Counted from the stretch's first letter, positions 42,113 to 51,309 are shown. The stretch: 64,000 bases of DNA from Amaricoccus solimangrovi (GCF_006385685.1 NZ_VFRP01000009.1:1-64000); one strand, 5' to 3'. Program-made: numbers and translations. The notes: generated by a model not told the origin, from the letters alone.

Positions 42113-42589
42113 TCAAAACGCGAGCCCGCCCCCCTCCTTCACCTCCTTCATCACGAAGAAGGTCCGCGTCTGCCGCACGCCCGGCAGCGCGATCAGCGCC
42201 TCGGCGTGGAGCTTGTTGAAATCGGCCATGTCGCGGACCCGGATCCTCAGCAGATAGTCGAAATCCCCCGCGACCAGATGGCAGTCGAGCACCATCGGCA
42301 GCGTCAGCACCGCCGCCTCGAAGGCCGCGAAACTCTCCGGCGTCGAGCGGTCGAGCACCACGCCCACCAGCACCGCGGTGCCGAGCCCGACCGCCTCCGG
42401 CGCGATCTCGGCCCGGAAAGCCCGGATCACCCCGGCCTCGACCAGCCGCCGCACCCGCCGGTGGCAGGTCGCGGGACTGACGTTCACCCGCTCCGCGAGC
42501 TCCGCGTTCGCCATGCGCCCGTCCTCGCGCAGGAGCCGCAGGATGCGAAGGTCGATTCGGTCGAGACCGGGTGTGAGAGAATCTTCCAT
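42113..42589 (-). CDS. Lrp/AsnC-family regulator, probably AcdR
   Basis: A 158-residue feast/famine regulator. N-terminal helix-turn-helix ([47 protein letters not shown]), then the RAM ligand domain ([45 protein letters not shown]). It is transcribed divergently from the ACC deaminase gene with a 141-base shared region. In other proteobacteria an Lrp protein (AcdR) next to acdS activates it in presence of ACC, so the same role is likely here. Confidence 0.9.
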   Translation of the reverse strand: MEDSLTPGLDRIDLRILRLLREDGRMANAELAERVNVSPATCHRRVRRLVEAGVIRAFRAEIAPEAVGLGTAVLVGVVLDRSTPESFAAFEAAVLTLPMVLDCHLVAGDFDYLLRIRVRDMADFNKLHAEALIALPGVRQTRTFFVMKEVKEGGGLAF

Positions 42590-42665
42590 TCCGTAGCCTC
42601 TATCCGAAACATATCTTCCTCTTCCAGCCTCCAGACGAGCCTGTCTGCCAACCGTGGGCCGAAGT

Positions 42666-42696
42666 TTGAAAGCACCCCTCGCCCCGCTCGTGCTAG
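42666..42696 (+). promoter_or_regulatory. Weak promoter candidate of the ACC deaminase gene
   Basis: TTGAAA (42666-42671), 19-base spacer, TGCTAG (42691-42696), in the divergent Lrp-acdS region. The long spacer would suit activation by Lrp. Confidence 0.3.
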
Positions 42697-42730
42697 CTCC
42701 CCTCCGACCCATCCAGAACGGAGCCCGCCC

Positions 42731-43747
42731 ATGCGCCTCGCCGAATTCGACCGCTATCCCCTCACCTTCGGCCCGACCCCGATCGAGCACCTGCCGCGCC
42801 TCACCGAAGCCCTCGGCGGCGCGGTCGAGATCTATGCCAAGCGCGAGGATTGCAACTCCGGCCTCGCCCTGGGCGGCAACAAGCTCCGCAAGCTCGAATA
42901 CATCGTGCCCGACATCCTCGCCTCGGGCGCCGACACGCTCGTCTCGATCGGCGGCGTGCAGTCGAACCACACCCGCATGGTCGCGGCCGTCGCCGCGAAG
43001 CTCGGCCTGAAATGCCGGCTCGTCCAGGAAAGCTGGGTCCCGCACGAGGACGCGGTCTATGACCGCGTCGGCAACATCCTGATGACCCGCCTGATGGGCG
43101 CCGACAGCCGGGTGATCGACGACGGATTCGACATCGGCATCCGGAAGAGCTGGGAGGATGCGATGGAGGAGGTCCGCGCCGAGGGCGGCAAGCCCTACGG
43201 CATCCCCGCCGGCGCCTCGGTCCACCGCCTCGGCGGCCTCGGCTACGTCGGTTTCGCCGAGGAGGTGCGCGAACAGGAGAAGGCGCTCGGCTTCGCCTTC
43301 GACTATGTCATCGTCTGCGTCGTCACCGGCTCGACCCAGGCCGGCATGATCGTCGGCTTCAAGGCCGACGGCCGCGCCGATCGCGTGATCGGTATCGACG
43401 GCTCCGGCACGCCGGACCAGACCCGCGCCCAGGTCGCGGAGATCGCCCGGAACACCGCGGAACTGGTCGACCTCGGCCAGGAGATCACCGAGGGCGACAT
43501 CCATATCAACCCCGACTACGCCTCTCCCGCCTATGGCGTGCCCTCGGCCGAGACGAACGCGGCGATCCGCCTCGCCGCCCGGACCGAGGCGATGATCACC
43601 GATCCGGTCTACGAGGGGAAATCGATGCAGGGGCTGATCGACCTCACCCGGAAGGGCTTCTTCCCCGCGGGCTCGCGTGTCCTCTACGCCCATCTCGGCG
43701 GCGCCCCGGCGCTCAACGGATATGCATATACATATCGCAACGGCTGA
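42731..43747 (+). CDS. acdS: 1-aminocyclopropane-1-carboxylate (ACC) deaminase
   Basis: A 338-residue PLP enzyme that splits ACC, the ethylene precursor of plants, to ammonia and 2-oxobutyrate. Length is exactly that of the Pseudomonas enzyme. PLP lysine is Lys51 ([11 protein letters not shown]), substrate region [11 protein letters not shown]. Tyr294-Glu295 (VYEGKSMQG) and Leu322 (AHLGGAP) are the residues that separate true ACC deaminases from D-cysteine desulfhydrases, so the call is specific. The nearby Lrp regulator supports it. It lets bacteria lower plant ethylene or use ACC as nitrogen source, suggesting contact with plants or algae. Confidence 0.92.
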   Translation: MRLAEFDRYPLTFGPTPIEHLPRLTEALGGAVEIYAKREDCNSGLALGGNKLRKLEYIVPDILASGADTLVSIGGVQSNHTRMVAAVAAKLGLKCRLVQESWVPHEDAVYDRVGNILMTRLMGADSRVIDDGFDIGIRKSWEDAMEEVRAEGGKPYGIPAGASVHRLGGLGYVGFAEEVREQEKALGFAFDYVIVCVVTGSTQAGMIVGFKADGRADRVIGIDGSGTPDQTRAQVAEIARNTAELVDLGQEITEGDIHINPDYASPAYGVPSAETNAAIRLAARTEAMITDPVYEGKSMQGLIDLTRKGFFPAGSRVLYAHLGGAPALNGYAYTYRNG

Positions 43748-43773
43748 CCCCGAGGCACCGCGCAGTCCGAGTC

Positions 43774-43802
43774 TTGCCTTTTGCCCCCCGATCTGACATA
43801 GG
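43774..43802 (+). promoter_or_regulatory. Possible promoter of the rpsF operon
   Basis: TTGCCT (43774-43779), 17-base spacer, CATAGG (43797-43802), 95 bases before rpsF. Fair match only. Confidence 0.4.
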
Positions 43803-43897
43803 CCCGCATCCCTCCAAGGATTGCGTCGCGCGGCCTCTCGTATGGACCCGGAGGGTGTTGGTTCCATTTTGAAGCCCGCTTGGAAAAGGTGGCACGC

Positions 43898-44290
43898 ATG
43901 TCTCTCTACGAGCATGTCTTCATCGCGCGTCAGGATCTCTCCAACGCGCAGGCCGAAGGGCTCATCGAGCATTTCGGCCAGGTCCTGAAGGACAACGGCG
44001 GCTCGGTCGTCGGTCAGGAATACTGGGGCCTCAAGACGATGGCCTACAAGATCAACAAGAACCGCAAGGGGCACTACGCCTTCCTGAAGTCCGACGCCCC
44101 CTCGGGCGCGGTGCAGGAAATGGAGCGCCTGATGCGCCTCCACGAGGACGTGATGCGCGTCCTGACCGTGAAGGTCGAGGCCCACGAGGAAGGCCCCTCG
44201 GCGGTGATCCAGTCGAAGAACCAGCGCGACGAGCGCGACCGCGGCCGCCGTCCGCGCCGCGACGACGACAGCAACAGCGGCAGCAACTGA
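43898..44290 (+). CDS. rpsF: 30S ribosomal protein S6
   Basis: A 130-residue ribosomal protein that pairs with S18 on the 30S platform. N-terminal [49 protein letters not shown] and [22 protein letters not shown]-like core. The C-terminus is a long basic/acidic tail rich in Arg and Asp, usual for alphaproteobacterial S6. ATG 43898 chosen over the earlier in-frame TTG. First gene of rpsF-rpsR-rplI. Confidence 0.97.
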   Translation: MSLYEHVFIARQDLSNAQAEGLIEHFGQVLKDNGGSVVGQEYWGLKTMAYKINKNRKGHYAFLKSDAPSGAVQEMERLMRLHEDVMRVLTVKVEAHEEGPSAVIQSKNQRDERDRGRRPRRDDDSNSGSN

Positions 44291-44303
44291 GGAGGGTCAA
44301 CCC

Positions 44304-44531
44304 ATGGCGAACAGACCGTTTTTCCGTCGTCGCAAGTCCTGCCCCTTCTCGGGTGCCAATGCGCCGAAGATCGACTACAAGGACGTGAAGCTGCTGCAGC
44401 GCTACATCTCCGAACGCGGCAAGATCGTGCCCTCGCGCATCACCGCCGTCTCCTCGAAGAAGCAGCGCGAGCTCGCCCGCGCGATCAAGCGCGCCCGCTT
44501 CGTCGCGCTCCTGCCCTACGCCGTGAAGTAA
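44304..44531 (+). CDS. rpsR: 30S ribosomal protein S18
   Basis: A 75-residue protein, canonical S18: [67 protein letters not shown]. It lies 13 bases after rpsF, with AGGAGGGT in front of the ATG. It binds S6 in the 30S platform. Confidence 0.98.
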   Translation: MANRPFFRRRKSCPFSGANAPKIDYKDVKLLQRYISERGKIVPSRITAVSSKKQRELARAIKRARFVALLPYAVK

Positions 44532-44541
44532 GGAGACGGAG

Positions 44542-45123
44542 ATGGAAGTCGTACTTCTCGAACGCGTCGCCAAGCTCGGCCAGATGGGCGAGGTGGTGAA
44601 CGTCAAGCAGGGCTACGCCCGCAACTTCCTGCTGCCGCAGGGCAAGGCGCTCCGCGCCACGGAAGCGAACCTGAAGCGCTTCGAGAACGAGCGCGCGCAG
44701 CTCGAGGCCCGCAACCTCGAGGCGAAGGGCGAGGCCGAGAAGGTCGCGGGCCGACTCGACGGCCAGAGCTTCGTCGTGATTCGCTCCGCCTCCGACGGCG
44801 GCGCGCTCTACGGCTCGGTCACGACCCGCGACATCGCGGACGCCGCGACCGAGGGCGGGTTCTCGCTCGACAAGCGCCAGGTGGTGCTGAACCAGCCGAT
44901 CAAGGATCTCGGCCTGCACGAGATCGAGGTGCACCTGCACCCCGAGGTGACGGCGGCGATCACCGTGAACGTCGCGCGCAGCGCCGAGGAAGCCGAGATG
45001 CAGGCCTCCGGCAAGAGCATCCAGGAACTCCAGGCCGAGGCGGACGCCGAGGCCGAATTCGACATCCAGGAGCTCTTCGACGACATCGGCGGCGCGGTCG
45101 AGCCCGGCGACGACGATCGCTGA
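44542..45123 (+). CDS. rplI: 50S ribosomal protein L9
   Basis: A 193-residue L9. N-terminal domain [40 protein letters not shown], then the long connecting helix and C-terminal domain [25 protein letters not shown]. An acidic tail ([29 protein letters not shown]) makes it longer than the E. coli protein (149), as common in alphaproteobacteria. A strong terminator follows. Confidence 0.97.
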   Translation: MEVVLLERVAKLGQMGEVVNVKQGYARNFLLPQGKALRATEANLKRFENERAQLEARNLEAKGEAEKVAGRLDGQSFVVIRSASDGGALYGSVTTRDIADAATEGGFSLDKRQVVLNQPIKDLGLHEIEVHLHPEVTAAITVNVARSAEEAEMQASGKSIQELQAEADAEAEFDIQELFDDIGGAVEPGDDDR

Positions 45124-45149
45124 GCGTCCGCTCCGAGCTTCGGAACAGG

Positions 45150-45179
45150 AAAAGCCCCGCCGCCCGGCGGGGCTTTTTT
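45150..45179 (+). terminator. Intrinsic terminator after rplI
   Basis: AAGCCCCGCC-GCCC-GGCGGGGCTT followed by TTTT, a textbook terminator with A-run upstream, possibly active in both directions. Confidence 0.95.
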
Positions 45180-45275
45180 CTTGGCGTTCACGTTTCCTCG
45201 GCCCCGCCGCGGCGAAACTCGCGCGCGACCGGCGGAGATGGTAGCATGCGACACCGACAGCTTCAGGAAACCCCG

Positions 45276-45833
45276 ATGGAAGAGCCGCGGCCAGAGAGAT
45301 TCACCGCCGACGAGTTCATCGCCTGGGCGCTCGAACAGCCCTCGGGCCGCTACGAACTCCATCACGGCAGGATCTTCGCGATGGCGCCCGAGCGGGTGAA
45401 CCACGCACGCGCGAAGGCCCAGATCTGGCTCGCCCTCCGCGCCGCCCTCGCCGCGCGCGGCCTGCCCTGCGAGGCGATGCCGGACGGCGTGACGGTCCGG
45501 ATCGACGCCGATACCGTCTACGAGCCCGACGCGCTGGTCCGCTGCGGCCCGCCCGCGCCGGGCGACGCGACCGAGATCGACGATCCGGTCATCCTGGTCG
45601 AGGTGGTGTCGCCGTCGAGCCGCGGCGTCGATACCGGGCTGAAGCTCGCGCGGTATTTCTCCCTGCCGAGCGCGCGGCACTATCTGATCGTCGACACCGA
45701 GGGGCGCGGCGTCACCCATCACCGCCGGGAAGAGGACGGGACGATCACGGCGCGTATCCTGCGCGACGGGGAGATCGCGCTCGATCCGCCGGGGGTCCGC
45801 GTTCGGGTCGCCGACATCTTCGCCGGGCTCTGA
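45276..45833 (+). CDS. Uma2 family (DUF820) putative restriction-fold nuclease
   Basis: A 185-residue protein of the Uma2/DUF820 family, PD-(D/E)xK nuclease fold. It has RFTADEFIAWALEQPSGRYELHHGRIFAMAPE at the N-terminus, VYEPDALVRCG (the catalytic PD), and VILVEVVSPSSRGVDTGLKLARYFSLPSARHYLIVD, with the E-x-x-S variant of the motif common in this family. ATG 45276 has AGGAAA upstream; ATG 45246 is alternative. No partner antitoxin or methylase is near. These genes multiply in cyanobacteria and scatter elsewhere; their role is not settled. Confidence 0.88.
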   Translation: MEEPRPERFTADEFIAWALEQPSGRYELHHGRIFAMAPERVNHARAKAQIWLALRAALAARGLPCEAMPDGVTVRIDADTVYEPDALVRCGPPAPGDATEIDDPVILVEVVSPSSRGVDTGLKLARYFSLPSARHYLIVDTEGRGVTHHRREEDGTITARILRDGEIALDPPGVRVRVADIFAGL

Positions 45834-45854
45834 GGCGGTCCCGGAGGGAAACCC

Positions 45855-46523
45855 TCATCCCACGGCCGGCGACCGGCGTGCCCTCCAGGCCCGCCGGTCC
45901 TGCCGGGCGGTCAGGATGGCGATGACGATCCAGGTGCCGTGGAACACCAGCCCCGCCAGCACCACGGCCACGCCCGGGAGCGGGCCGATCGCCGCGCGGA
46001 TGAAGAAGACGTCCCAGTTCGGCACCGAGATCGGATGGATCGCGAGCTTGCCGTAATAGGCGACCGCCTGCACCGCGAGGATGTAGCCGTAGTTCTTGCG
46101 CAGCCTCCGCCCGATCGCGCGGAGATAGCTGATGTGGAAATCCGGATGCTCGTAGTCATGGGCGAGCAGCGTGTTCCAGCGCCCGTCGAGCCGCACCCCC
46201 TCGCCGCGCAGCAGCGGACCGCAGACATCCGTCTCCAGCAGGCGGCAGCGCGCGCGCCAGACGTTGAAATAGCGGTAGCGCCGCGCCTCGAAGAGCAGGA
46301 AGACCATCACGAGCAGCCCGACCAGGATGAGCGGCAGCGGGGAGGCGCCGGGCCCCGAGAAGGTGAGCGACAGCGCGAGGCCCGTCGTCACCACCGCCCA
46401 GTTCGTCGTCTGGTCGAGCCGGGTGCGCCAGATCGTGCTGCGGTAGACCTCGCCCCGGTAGATATGCGCGAGCATGCCCATCTCGGAGGAATCGAGTTCC
46501 TTCCCCGACGTGATCCCGTCCAT
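45855..46523 (-). CDS. DUF2270 membrane protein
   Basis: A 222-residue integral membrane protein of the DUF2270 family. Predicted membrane segments: WAVVTTGLALSLTFSG, PLPLILVGLLVMVFLLFEARRYRYFNVWRARCRLLE, NYGYILAVQAVAYYGKL, and AAIGPLPGVAVVLAGLVFHGTWIVIAILTA. The Y.RGE..R...WR.RLD.T.NWAV motif near the N-terminus is typical. Function is unknown. It converges on the Uma2 gene and diverges from dnaB. Confidence 0.87.
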   Translation of the reverse strand: MDGITSGKELDSSEMGMLAHIYRGEVYRSTIWRTRLDQTTNWAVVTTGLALSLTFSGPGASPLPLILVGLLVMVFLLFEARRYRYFNVWRARCRLLETDVCGPLLRGEGVRLDGRWNTLLAHDYEHPDFHISYLRAIGRRLRKNYGYILAVQAVAYYGKLAIHPISVPNWDVFFIRAAIGPLPGVAVVLAGLVFHGTWIVIAILTARQDRRAWRARRSPAVG

Positions 46524-46696
46524 CGCATCTCCCCCCTGTCGTTCCCGGCCGCGCCGCCGGGTTTTCCGCCACTATGGCCGAGGCCGCGGCCCGCGGCCAG
46601 CACTTGCCGCCACCCGGTCATCCCCGTTATCCCCGCGATTAACAGGCGGCGCCGGCGAGCAACCGGGCTATAACGACCGCTTCGAGGAGAGAGCAG

Positions 46697-48181
46697 ATGG
46701 CCGATGGACCGACCGCGCCCGAGGAGCTTTCGGGCAGCACGCTTCCGCATAATGTCGAGGCGGAACAGGCGCTTCTGGGCGCCCTTCTGGTCAACAACGA
46801 CGTCTTTGACCGGGTGTCCGCGATTCTGCGCGCGGACCATTTCTTCGATCCGGTGCATGCGCGGATCTATGAGGTGGCGGGCGAGCGGATCAAGAAGAAC
46901 GCGCTCGCGACCCCGGTGACGCTGAAGGCCTTCTTCGAGGAGGACGCGGGCCTCGCGGAACTCGGCGGTCCCGCCTATCTCGTCCGCCTCGCGGGCGCGG
47001 CGATCTCGCTTTTCGCGGCGCGGGACTACGCGCAGCTCATCTACGATCTCGCGATCCGGCGGGAGCTGATCCTGATCGGCCAAGGCATCGCCGAGAAGGC
47101 GATGCGGATGGAGGTCGACAGCGAGCCGCGCGACCAGATCGTCGCCGCCGAGCAGGAACTCTACCAGCTCGGCGAGCAGGGCAAGGTCGACAAGGGCTTC
47201 GTCACCTTCCGCCGCGCGGTGACGGAGGCGGTGAACGTCGCCAACGCCGCCTACCTGCGCGACGGCGGACTCGCCGGCATCTCGACCGGCCTCGCCGATC
47301 TCGACAAGTGGCTGGGCGGCCTGCACACTTCCGACCTGCTGATCCTCGCCGGCCGCCCCTCGATGGGCAAGACCGCGCTCGCGACCAACATCGCCTACAA
47401 CATCGCGCGCTCCTACAAGCGCGGCATCCGGCCCGATGGCAGCGAAGGCGCGGTCGAGGGCGGCGTCGTCGGCTTCTACTCGCTCGAGATGTCCTCCGAA
47501 CAGCTCGCCGCGCGCATCCTGTCGGAGGCGAGCCGGGTGCCCTCGGACCAGATCCGCCGCGGCGACATGACCGAGGAGGAGATGCGCCGCTTCATCCAGG
47601 CGGCGCGCGAACTCGAGAACTGCCCGCTCTTCATCGACGACACGCCGGCGCTGCCGATCTCGACCATCGCCGCCCGCGCTCGGCGGCTGAAGCGCCAGCA
47701 CGGGCTCGACGCGCTCTTCATCGACTATCTCCAGCTCGCCCGCCCCGCCTCGTCGCGCTCGGAGGGACGCGTGCAGGAGGTCTCCGAGATCACGCAGGGT
47801 CTGAAGGCGATTGCGAAGGAACTGAACGTTCCCGTGATCGCGCTCTCCCAGCTCTCGCGGCAGGTCGAGAGCCGCGAGGACAAGCGGCCGCAGCTCTCGG
47901 ACCTGCGCGAGTCGGGCTCGATCGAGCAGGACGCGGACGTGGTGATGTTCGTCTTCCGCGAGGAATACTACCACGAGCGGCTGGAGCCGCCGCAGAACGA
48001 TCCGAAATACGCCGAATGGCAGACCAAGATGGGCGATCTGCACGGCAAGGCCGAATGCATCATCGGCAAGCAGCGCCACGGGCCGGTCGGCACGGTGCGG
48101 CTCGCCTTCGAGGGGGCGTTCACGCGGTTCTCGAACCTCGTGAAACCCTATCAGGCGGGCTCGGACATCGACTTCGGCTGA
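46697..48181 (+). CDS. dnaB: Replicative DNA helicase DnaB
   Basis: A 494-residue hexameric 5'-3' helicase that drives the replication fork. N-terminal domain LPHNVEAEQALLGALLVNNDVFDRV; linker; RecA-like C-terminal domain with DLLILAGRPSMGKTALATNIAYNIA (Walker A), GLDALFIDYLQLAR (Walker B), LKAIAKELNVPVIALSQLSRQVE and KRPQLSDLRESGSIEQDADVVMFVFRE. Good GAGGAGAGAG ribosome site before ATG 46697. A TATAAC sequence 23 bases before that ATG may be its -10. It has no intein. Confidence 0.97.
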   Translation: MADGPTAPEELSGSTLPHNVEAEQALLGALLVNNDVFDRVSAILRADHFFDPVHARIYEVAGERIKKNALATPVTLKAFFEEDAGLAELGGPAYLVRLAGAAISLFAARDYAQLIYDLAIRRELILIGQGIAEKAMRMEVDSEPRDQIVAAEQELYQLGEQGKVDKGFVTFRRAVTEAVNVANAAYLRDGGLAGISTGLADLDKWLGGLHTSDLLILAGRPSMGKTALATNIAYNIARSYKRGIRPDGSEGAVEGGVVGFYSLEMSSEQLAARILSEASRVPSDQIRRGDMTEEEMRRFIQAARELENCPLFIDDTPALPISTIAARARRLKRQHGLDALFIDYLQLARPASSRSEGRVQEVSEITQGLKAIAKELNVPVIALSQLSRQVESREDKRPQLSDLRESGSIEQDADVVMFVFREEYYHERLEPPQNDPKYAEWQTKMGDLHGKAECIIGKQRHGPVGTVRLAFEGAFTRFSNLVKPYQAGSDIDFG

Positions 48182-48268
48182 GGCCGCGGACCCGGGGGCG
48201 GCGCGGGAGGTGAAACCCTTTCCCCGCCGCCGCGTTGGAAGCGGACAACGCGAAGAAGAGGTTTTCAA

Positions 48269-48412
48269 ATGCGTATCACCGGTTCCATCCTGGCTCTCGG
48301 CCTCGTCCTCGGGCTTTCCGCCTGCAACACGATGAAGGGGGCGGGCGAGGACATCCAGTCCGGCGGGAGCGCGATTTCGGACCAGGCCACCGAGACCCAG
48401 CGCAGCATGTGA
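48269..48412 (+). CDS. Entericidin-like small lipoprotein
   Basis: A 47-residue ORF with a lipoprotein signal peptide (MRITGSILALGLVLGLSACNTM; lipobox LSAC, Cys at residue 19) and a short mature part KGAGEDIQSGGSAISDQATETQ, which is the entericidin A/B pattern (K-G-x-G-x-D). GAAGAAGAGG precedes the ATG. Entericidins are small outer-membrane lipoproteins linked to stationary phase and lysis or stress. It stands alone between dnaB and the convergent mgtE. Confidence 0.82.
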   Translation: MRITGSILALGLVLGLSACNTMKGAGEDIQSGGSAISDQATETQRSM

Positions 48413-48430
48413 TATTCGGGCCGGCGGCGC

Positions 48431-50017
48431 TCAGGTCAGGAAGAGCGTCGCCAGGCCGAGAAAGGCGAAGAAGCCGAAGACGTCGGTGATCGTCGTCACG
48501 AAGGTACCGGAGGCCAGCGCCGGATCGGCGCCGGCCCGTTCCAGCCCGATCGGGATCAGCACGCCCGCGAGCGCCGCCATCACCATGTTCCCGACCATCG
48601 CGAAGGCGATGACCGCGCCGAGCCGGGCGTCCTGATAGAAGAGCCCGCTCATCGTCCCGATCATCAGCGCGAAGCCCAGACCGTTTAGCAGACCCACCAC
48701 CGCCTCGCGCCCGATCACGCGCGGCATGTTCGAGGCGGTGAGATTGCGCGTGGCGAGCGCGCGCACGGCCACCGTCAGCGTCTGCGTCCCGGCGTTGCCG
48801 CCCATCGAGGCCACGATCGGCATCAGCACGGCGAGCGCGACCACCGATTCGATCACGCCGGTGAAGACCGAGATCACGGCGGAGGCGAGGATGGCGGTGC
48901 CGAGGTTGACGGTGAGCCAGATGAAGCGGCTCCGCGCAATCTCGCTCACGCTGTCGTTCAGCCCCTCGTCGCCGACGCCGGCGAGCAGGCGGTAGTCCTC
49001 CTCGGTCTCCTCCTCGAGCACGCCCATCGCATCGTCGATCGTGACCACCCCGGCGAGGCGGCCGTCGGCATCCACCACCGGGGCCGAGATCAGATGGTAC
49101 TTGTTGAACTCGCGCGCGACCTCCTCCTGGGTCTGGTCGACCTGGAAGGTACGGAAATCCTCGCTCATCAGATCGGCGAGCCGCGCGGCGCGGGGCGCGG
49201 CCATCAGCCGGCCGAGGCCGACGAGGCCGGTCGGGCGCAACTGCGGGTTGACGATGATGATGTCGTAGAAGCTCTCGGGGAGCTCATCCTCGCCGCGCAG
49301 GAAGTCGATCGCCTCGCCGACGCGCCAGTGCTCGGGCGCGAGCACGACCTCGCGCTGCATCAGGCGGCCGGCGGAATAATCCTCGTAGGTGGCGAGCGAG
49401 CGTTCGACCGCGACGCGGTCGGCGAGGTCGAGCGCGCCGAGCAGGCGTTCGCGCTGCGGCTCGTCGAGATCCTCGGCGAGGTCGACGACGTCGTCGGTCT
49501 CGAGTTCCTGCGCCGCGGCCTTCAGCACCGGATCGGGCAGTTCCTCGAGGATCTCGTCGCGCACGCCCTCGTCGAGTTCGGAGAGCACCGCGCCGTCGAA
49601 CCCGTCGCCCCAGAGCTTGATCAGGTCGCGCCGCTCGCCCCGGTTGATCTGTTCGAGCAGGTCGGCGATGTCCGCGGCGTGCAGCGGTTCGAGCAGTTCC
49701 TCGAGCCGGGGCCGGTCCTCCGCCTCGACCGCCTCCAGCACCGCCTCGACCTTGCGCCGGGTAAGCTTGTCGCCCTCGATCTCGGCCAGGATCTCGGCTT
49801 CGAGCCGCGCCGCCTCCTCGGCGCGCGCGGCTTCCTCCGCGGCCGCCCTCTCGGCGCGTGCGGCTTCCTCGGCGGCGGCGCGTTCGGCGCGCGCCGCGGC
49901 GCGGTCCCCGGCCTCGGCCTCCTCGGGCGTCCGGTCCCCCTCCGGCGCCCCGGACGGGCGGGCGCGCGACTCTTCCGCGTCGTCGGGCGTCGGGATCTTC
50001 TTCTCGTCCTCGCTCAT
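48431..50017 (-). CDS. mgtE: Magnesium transporter MgtE
   Basis: A 528-residue Mg2+ channel/transporter. Cytoplasmic N domain (LTRRKVEAVLEAVEAEDRPRLEELLEPLHAADIADLLEQI), two CBS domains (LMSEDFRTFQVDQTQEEVAREFNKYHLISAPVVDADGRLAGVVTIDD) and the five-helix membrane domain with VALAVLMPIVASMGGNAGTQTLTVAVRALA and a late GTFVTTITDVFGFFAFLGLA. The start ATG 50017 is set by GGAGAAGG. The first 80 residues are an extra low-complexity Glu/Ala/Arg segment with tandem repeats ARAERAAAEEA. It is divergent from alr. Confidence 0.94.
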   Translation of the reverse strand: MSEDEKKIPTPDDAEESRARPSGAPEGDRTPEEAEAGDRAAARAERAAAEEAARAERAAAEEAARAEEAARLEAEILAEIEGDKLTRRKVEAVLEAVEAEDRPRLEELLEPLHAADIADLLEQINRGERRDLIKLWGDGFDGAVLSELDEGVRDEILEELPDPVLKAAAQELETDDVVDLAEDLDEPQRERLLGALDLADRVAVERSLATYEDYSAGRLMQREVVLAPEHWRVGEAIDFLRGEDELPESFYDIIIVNPQLRPTGLVGLGRLMAAPRAARLADLMSEDFRTFQVDQTQEEVAREFNKYHLISAPVVDADGRLAGVVTIDDAMGVLEEETEEDYRLLAGVGDEGLNDSVSEIARSRFIWLTVNLGTAILASAVISVFTGVIESVVALAVLMPIVASMGGNAGTQTLTVAVRALATRNLTASNMPRVIGREAVVGLLNGLGFALMIGTMSGLFYQDARLGAVIAFAMVGNMVMAALAGVLIPIGLERAGADPALASGTFVTTITDVFGFFAFLGLATLFLT

Positions 50018-50238
50018 CACCTTCTCCTCGCCGACCGCGCAAGCCCGCGGCCATTTACACGGACATCGCCCCGGACAGAAAGCCGCCTCGCTCAAGATTC
50101 CGCGTCCCGCCGTCGGTTTTTCGCGAATGTTTCCGGAGGTGTGGCGCCCGCTCCGGCGTCCCGCTCCGCGGGTCGGGGCTTGACCCCCGGCGCGGCATCG
50201 GTCCCAGTGTTCGCATCCGCGAAAGAGGAGGTTCCACC

Positions 50239-51309
50239 TTGGCGCGCGCCCGTCTGACCATCGACCTCGACGCGATCGCGTCGAACTGGCGCGCCCTCGC
50301 CTCGATCGCCGGGCCCCGGGTCGAGACCGCCGCCGTCTTGAAGGCCGACGCCTACGGGCTCGGCGCGGACCGCGTCGGCCCGGCGCTGGCCGCAGCCGGG
50401 GCGCGGTCCTTCTTCGTCGCGCTCGCCGAGGAAGGCGCGGCGCTCCGCGCGGCGCTCGGGCCGGGGCCGTCGATCCGCGTGCTGGGCGGGCTGATGCCGG
50501 GCGACGCGGCGCTCTGCCGCGAGGCGACGCTCACGCCCTGCCTCAACAGCCCCGCGCAGCTCGCCGAATTCGAGGCGGAGCTTCCCGGCGCCCGCTGCGC
50601 CCTCCAGATCGACAGCGGGATGCGGCGCCTCGGCTTCGCCCCCGCCGAGCTCACCGCCTGCGCCGGGCGGCTGCGCGCGCTGCGCCCCGATCTGGTGATG
50701 AGCCATCTCGCCTGCGCCGACGTGCCGGGCCATCCGTGCAACGCCGTCCAGCTCGACCGTTTCACCGAAGGCTCCGCCCTCTTTCCGGGCGTGCCGCGCA
50801 GCCTCGCGGCGACGCCCGGCACGCTGCTCGGCCCCGCCTGGCATTTCGACCTCGTCCGGCCGGGGATCGGGCTCTTCGGCGGCTTGCCCTTCGCCGCCGC
50901 CCTGCCGGTGGTCCGGCTGGCGCTGCCGGTGATCCAGACCCGCGCGGTCGCGCCGGGCGAGCCGGTCGGCTACGGCGCCGCCTGGACCGCCGAGCGCCCC
51001 TCGGTGGTCGCGACCGTCTCCGGCGGCTACGCCGACGGCCTTCTCCGCGCGATCGCCTCGGGCGGGGTCGCGCTCTACGCGGGCGAGACCGCCTGCCCGC
51101 TGATCGGCCGGGTCTCGATGGACCTGCTGACGGTCGACGTCACCGACCTCGCCGAGGTGCCGGCCGAGCTCGAGATCCTCAACGCGCACCAGGGCGTCGA
51201 CGATCTCGCCCGCGCCGCCGGCACGATCGGCTACGAGATCCTGACCAGCCTTGGCGACCGCTACGAACGCGTCTACAAGGGCGCGGCCTCCCGATTGGAC
51301 CCCGCATGA
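50239..51309 (+). CDS. alr: Alanine racemase
   Basis: A 356-residue PLP enzyme that makes D-alanine for peptidoglycan. PLP Lys is in TAAVLKADAYGLGADRV, and the second catalytic base Tyr lies in EPVGYGAAWTAERPSVVATVSGGYADGLLRAI. The MDLLTVDVTDLAEV segment is also conserved. The TTG at 50239 is the start: it follows GAGGAGG at good distance and gives LARARLTIDLDAIASNW, the family N-terminus. Stop overlaps mlaE (ATGA). Confidence 0.94.
   Translation: MARARLTIDLDAIASNWRALASIAGPRVETAAVLKADAYGLGADRVGPALAAAGARSFFVALAEEGAALRAALGPGPSIRVLGGLMPGDAALCREATLTPCLNSPAQLAEFEAELPGARCALQIDSGMRRLGFAPAELTACAGRLRALRPDLVMSHLACADVPGHPCNAVQLDRFTEGSALFPGVPRSLAATPGTLLGPAWHFDLVRPGIGLFGGLPFAAALPVVRLALPVIQTRAVAPGEPVGYGAAWTAERPSVVATVSGGYADGLLRAIASGGVALYAGETACPLIGRVSMDLLTVDVTDLAEVPAELEILNAHQGVDDLARAAGTIGYEILTSLGDRYERVYKGAASRLDPA

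Noticed and set aside
45150-45180. Transposon end or inverted repeat
   Set aside because: A-run, GC stem and T-run make it a standard intrinsic terminator after rplI.
45276-46523. Toxin-antitoxin or restriction pair of Uma2 and DUF2270 genes
   Set aside because: The genes converge, are not co-transcribed, and DUF2270 is a membrane protein with no nuclease or antitoxin features.
46639-46674. Complete dnaB promoter from TTAACA and TATAAC
   Set aside because: The two hexamers are 24 bases apart, too far for a sigma70 promoter; only the -10-like TATAAC is kept as a remark.
50239-50245. Alanine racemase start further upstream in the open frame (49858)
   Set aside because: The extension is antisense to mgtE and has no family similarity; TTG 50239 follows a strong GAGGAGG.
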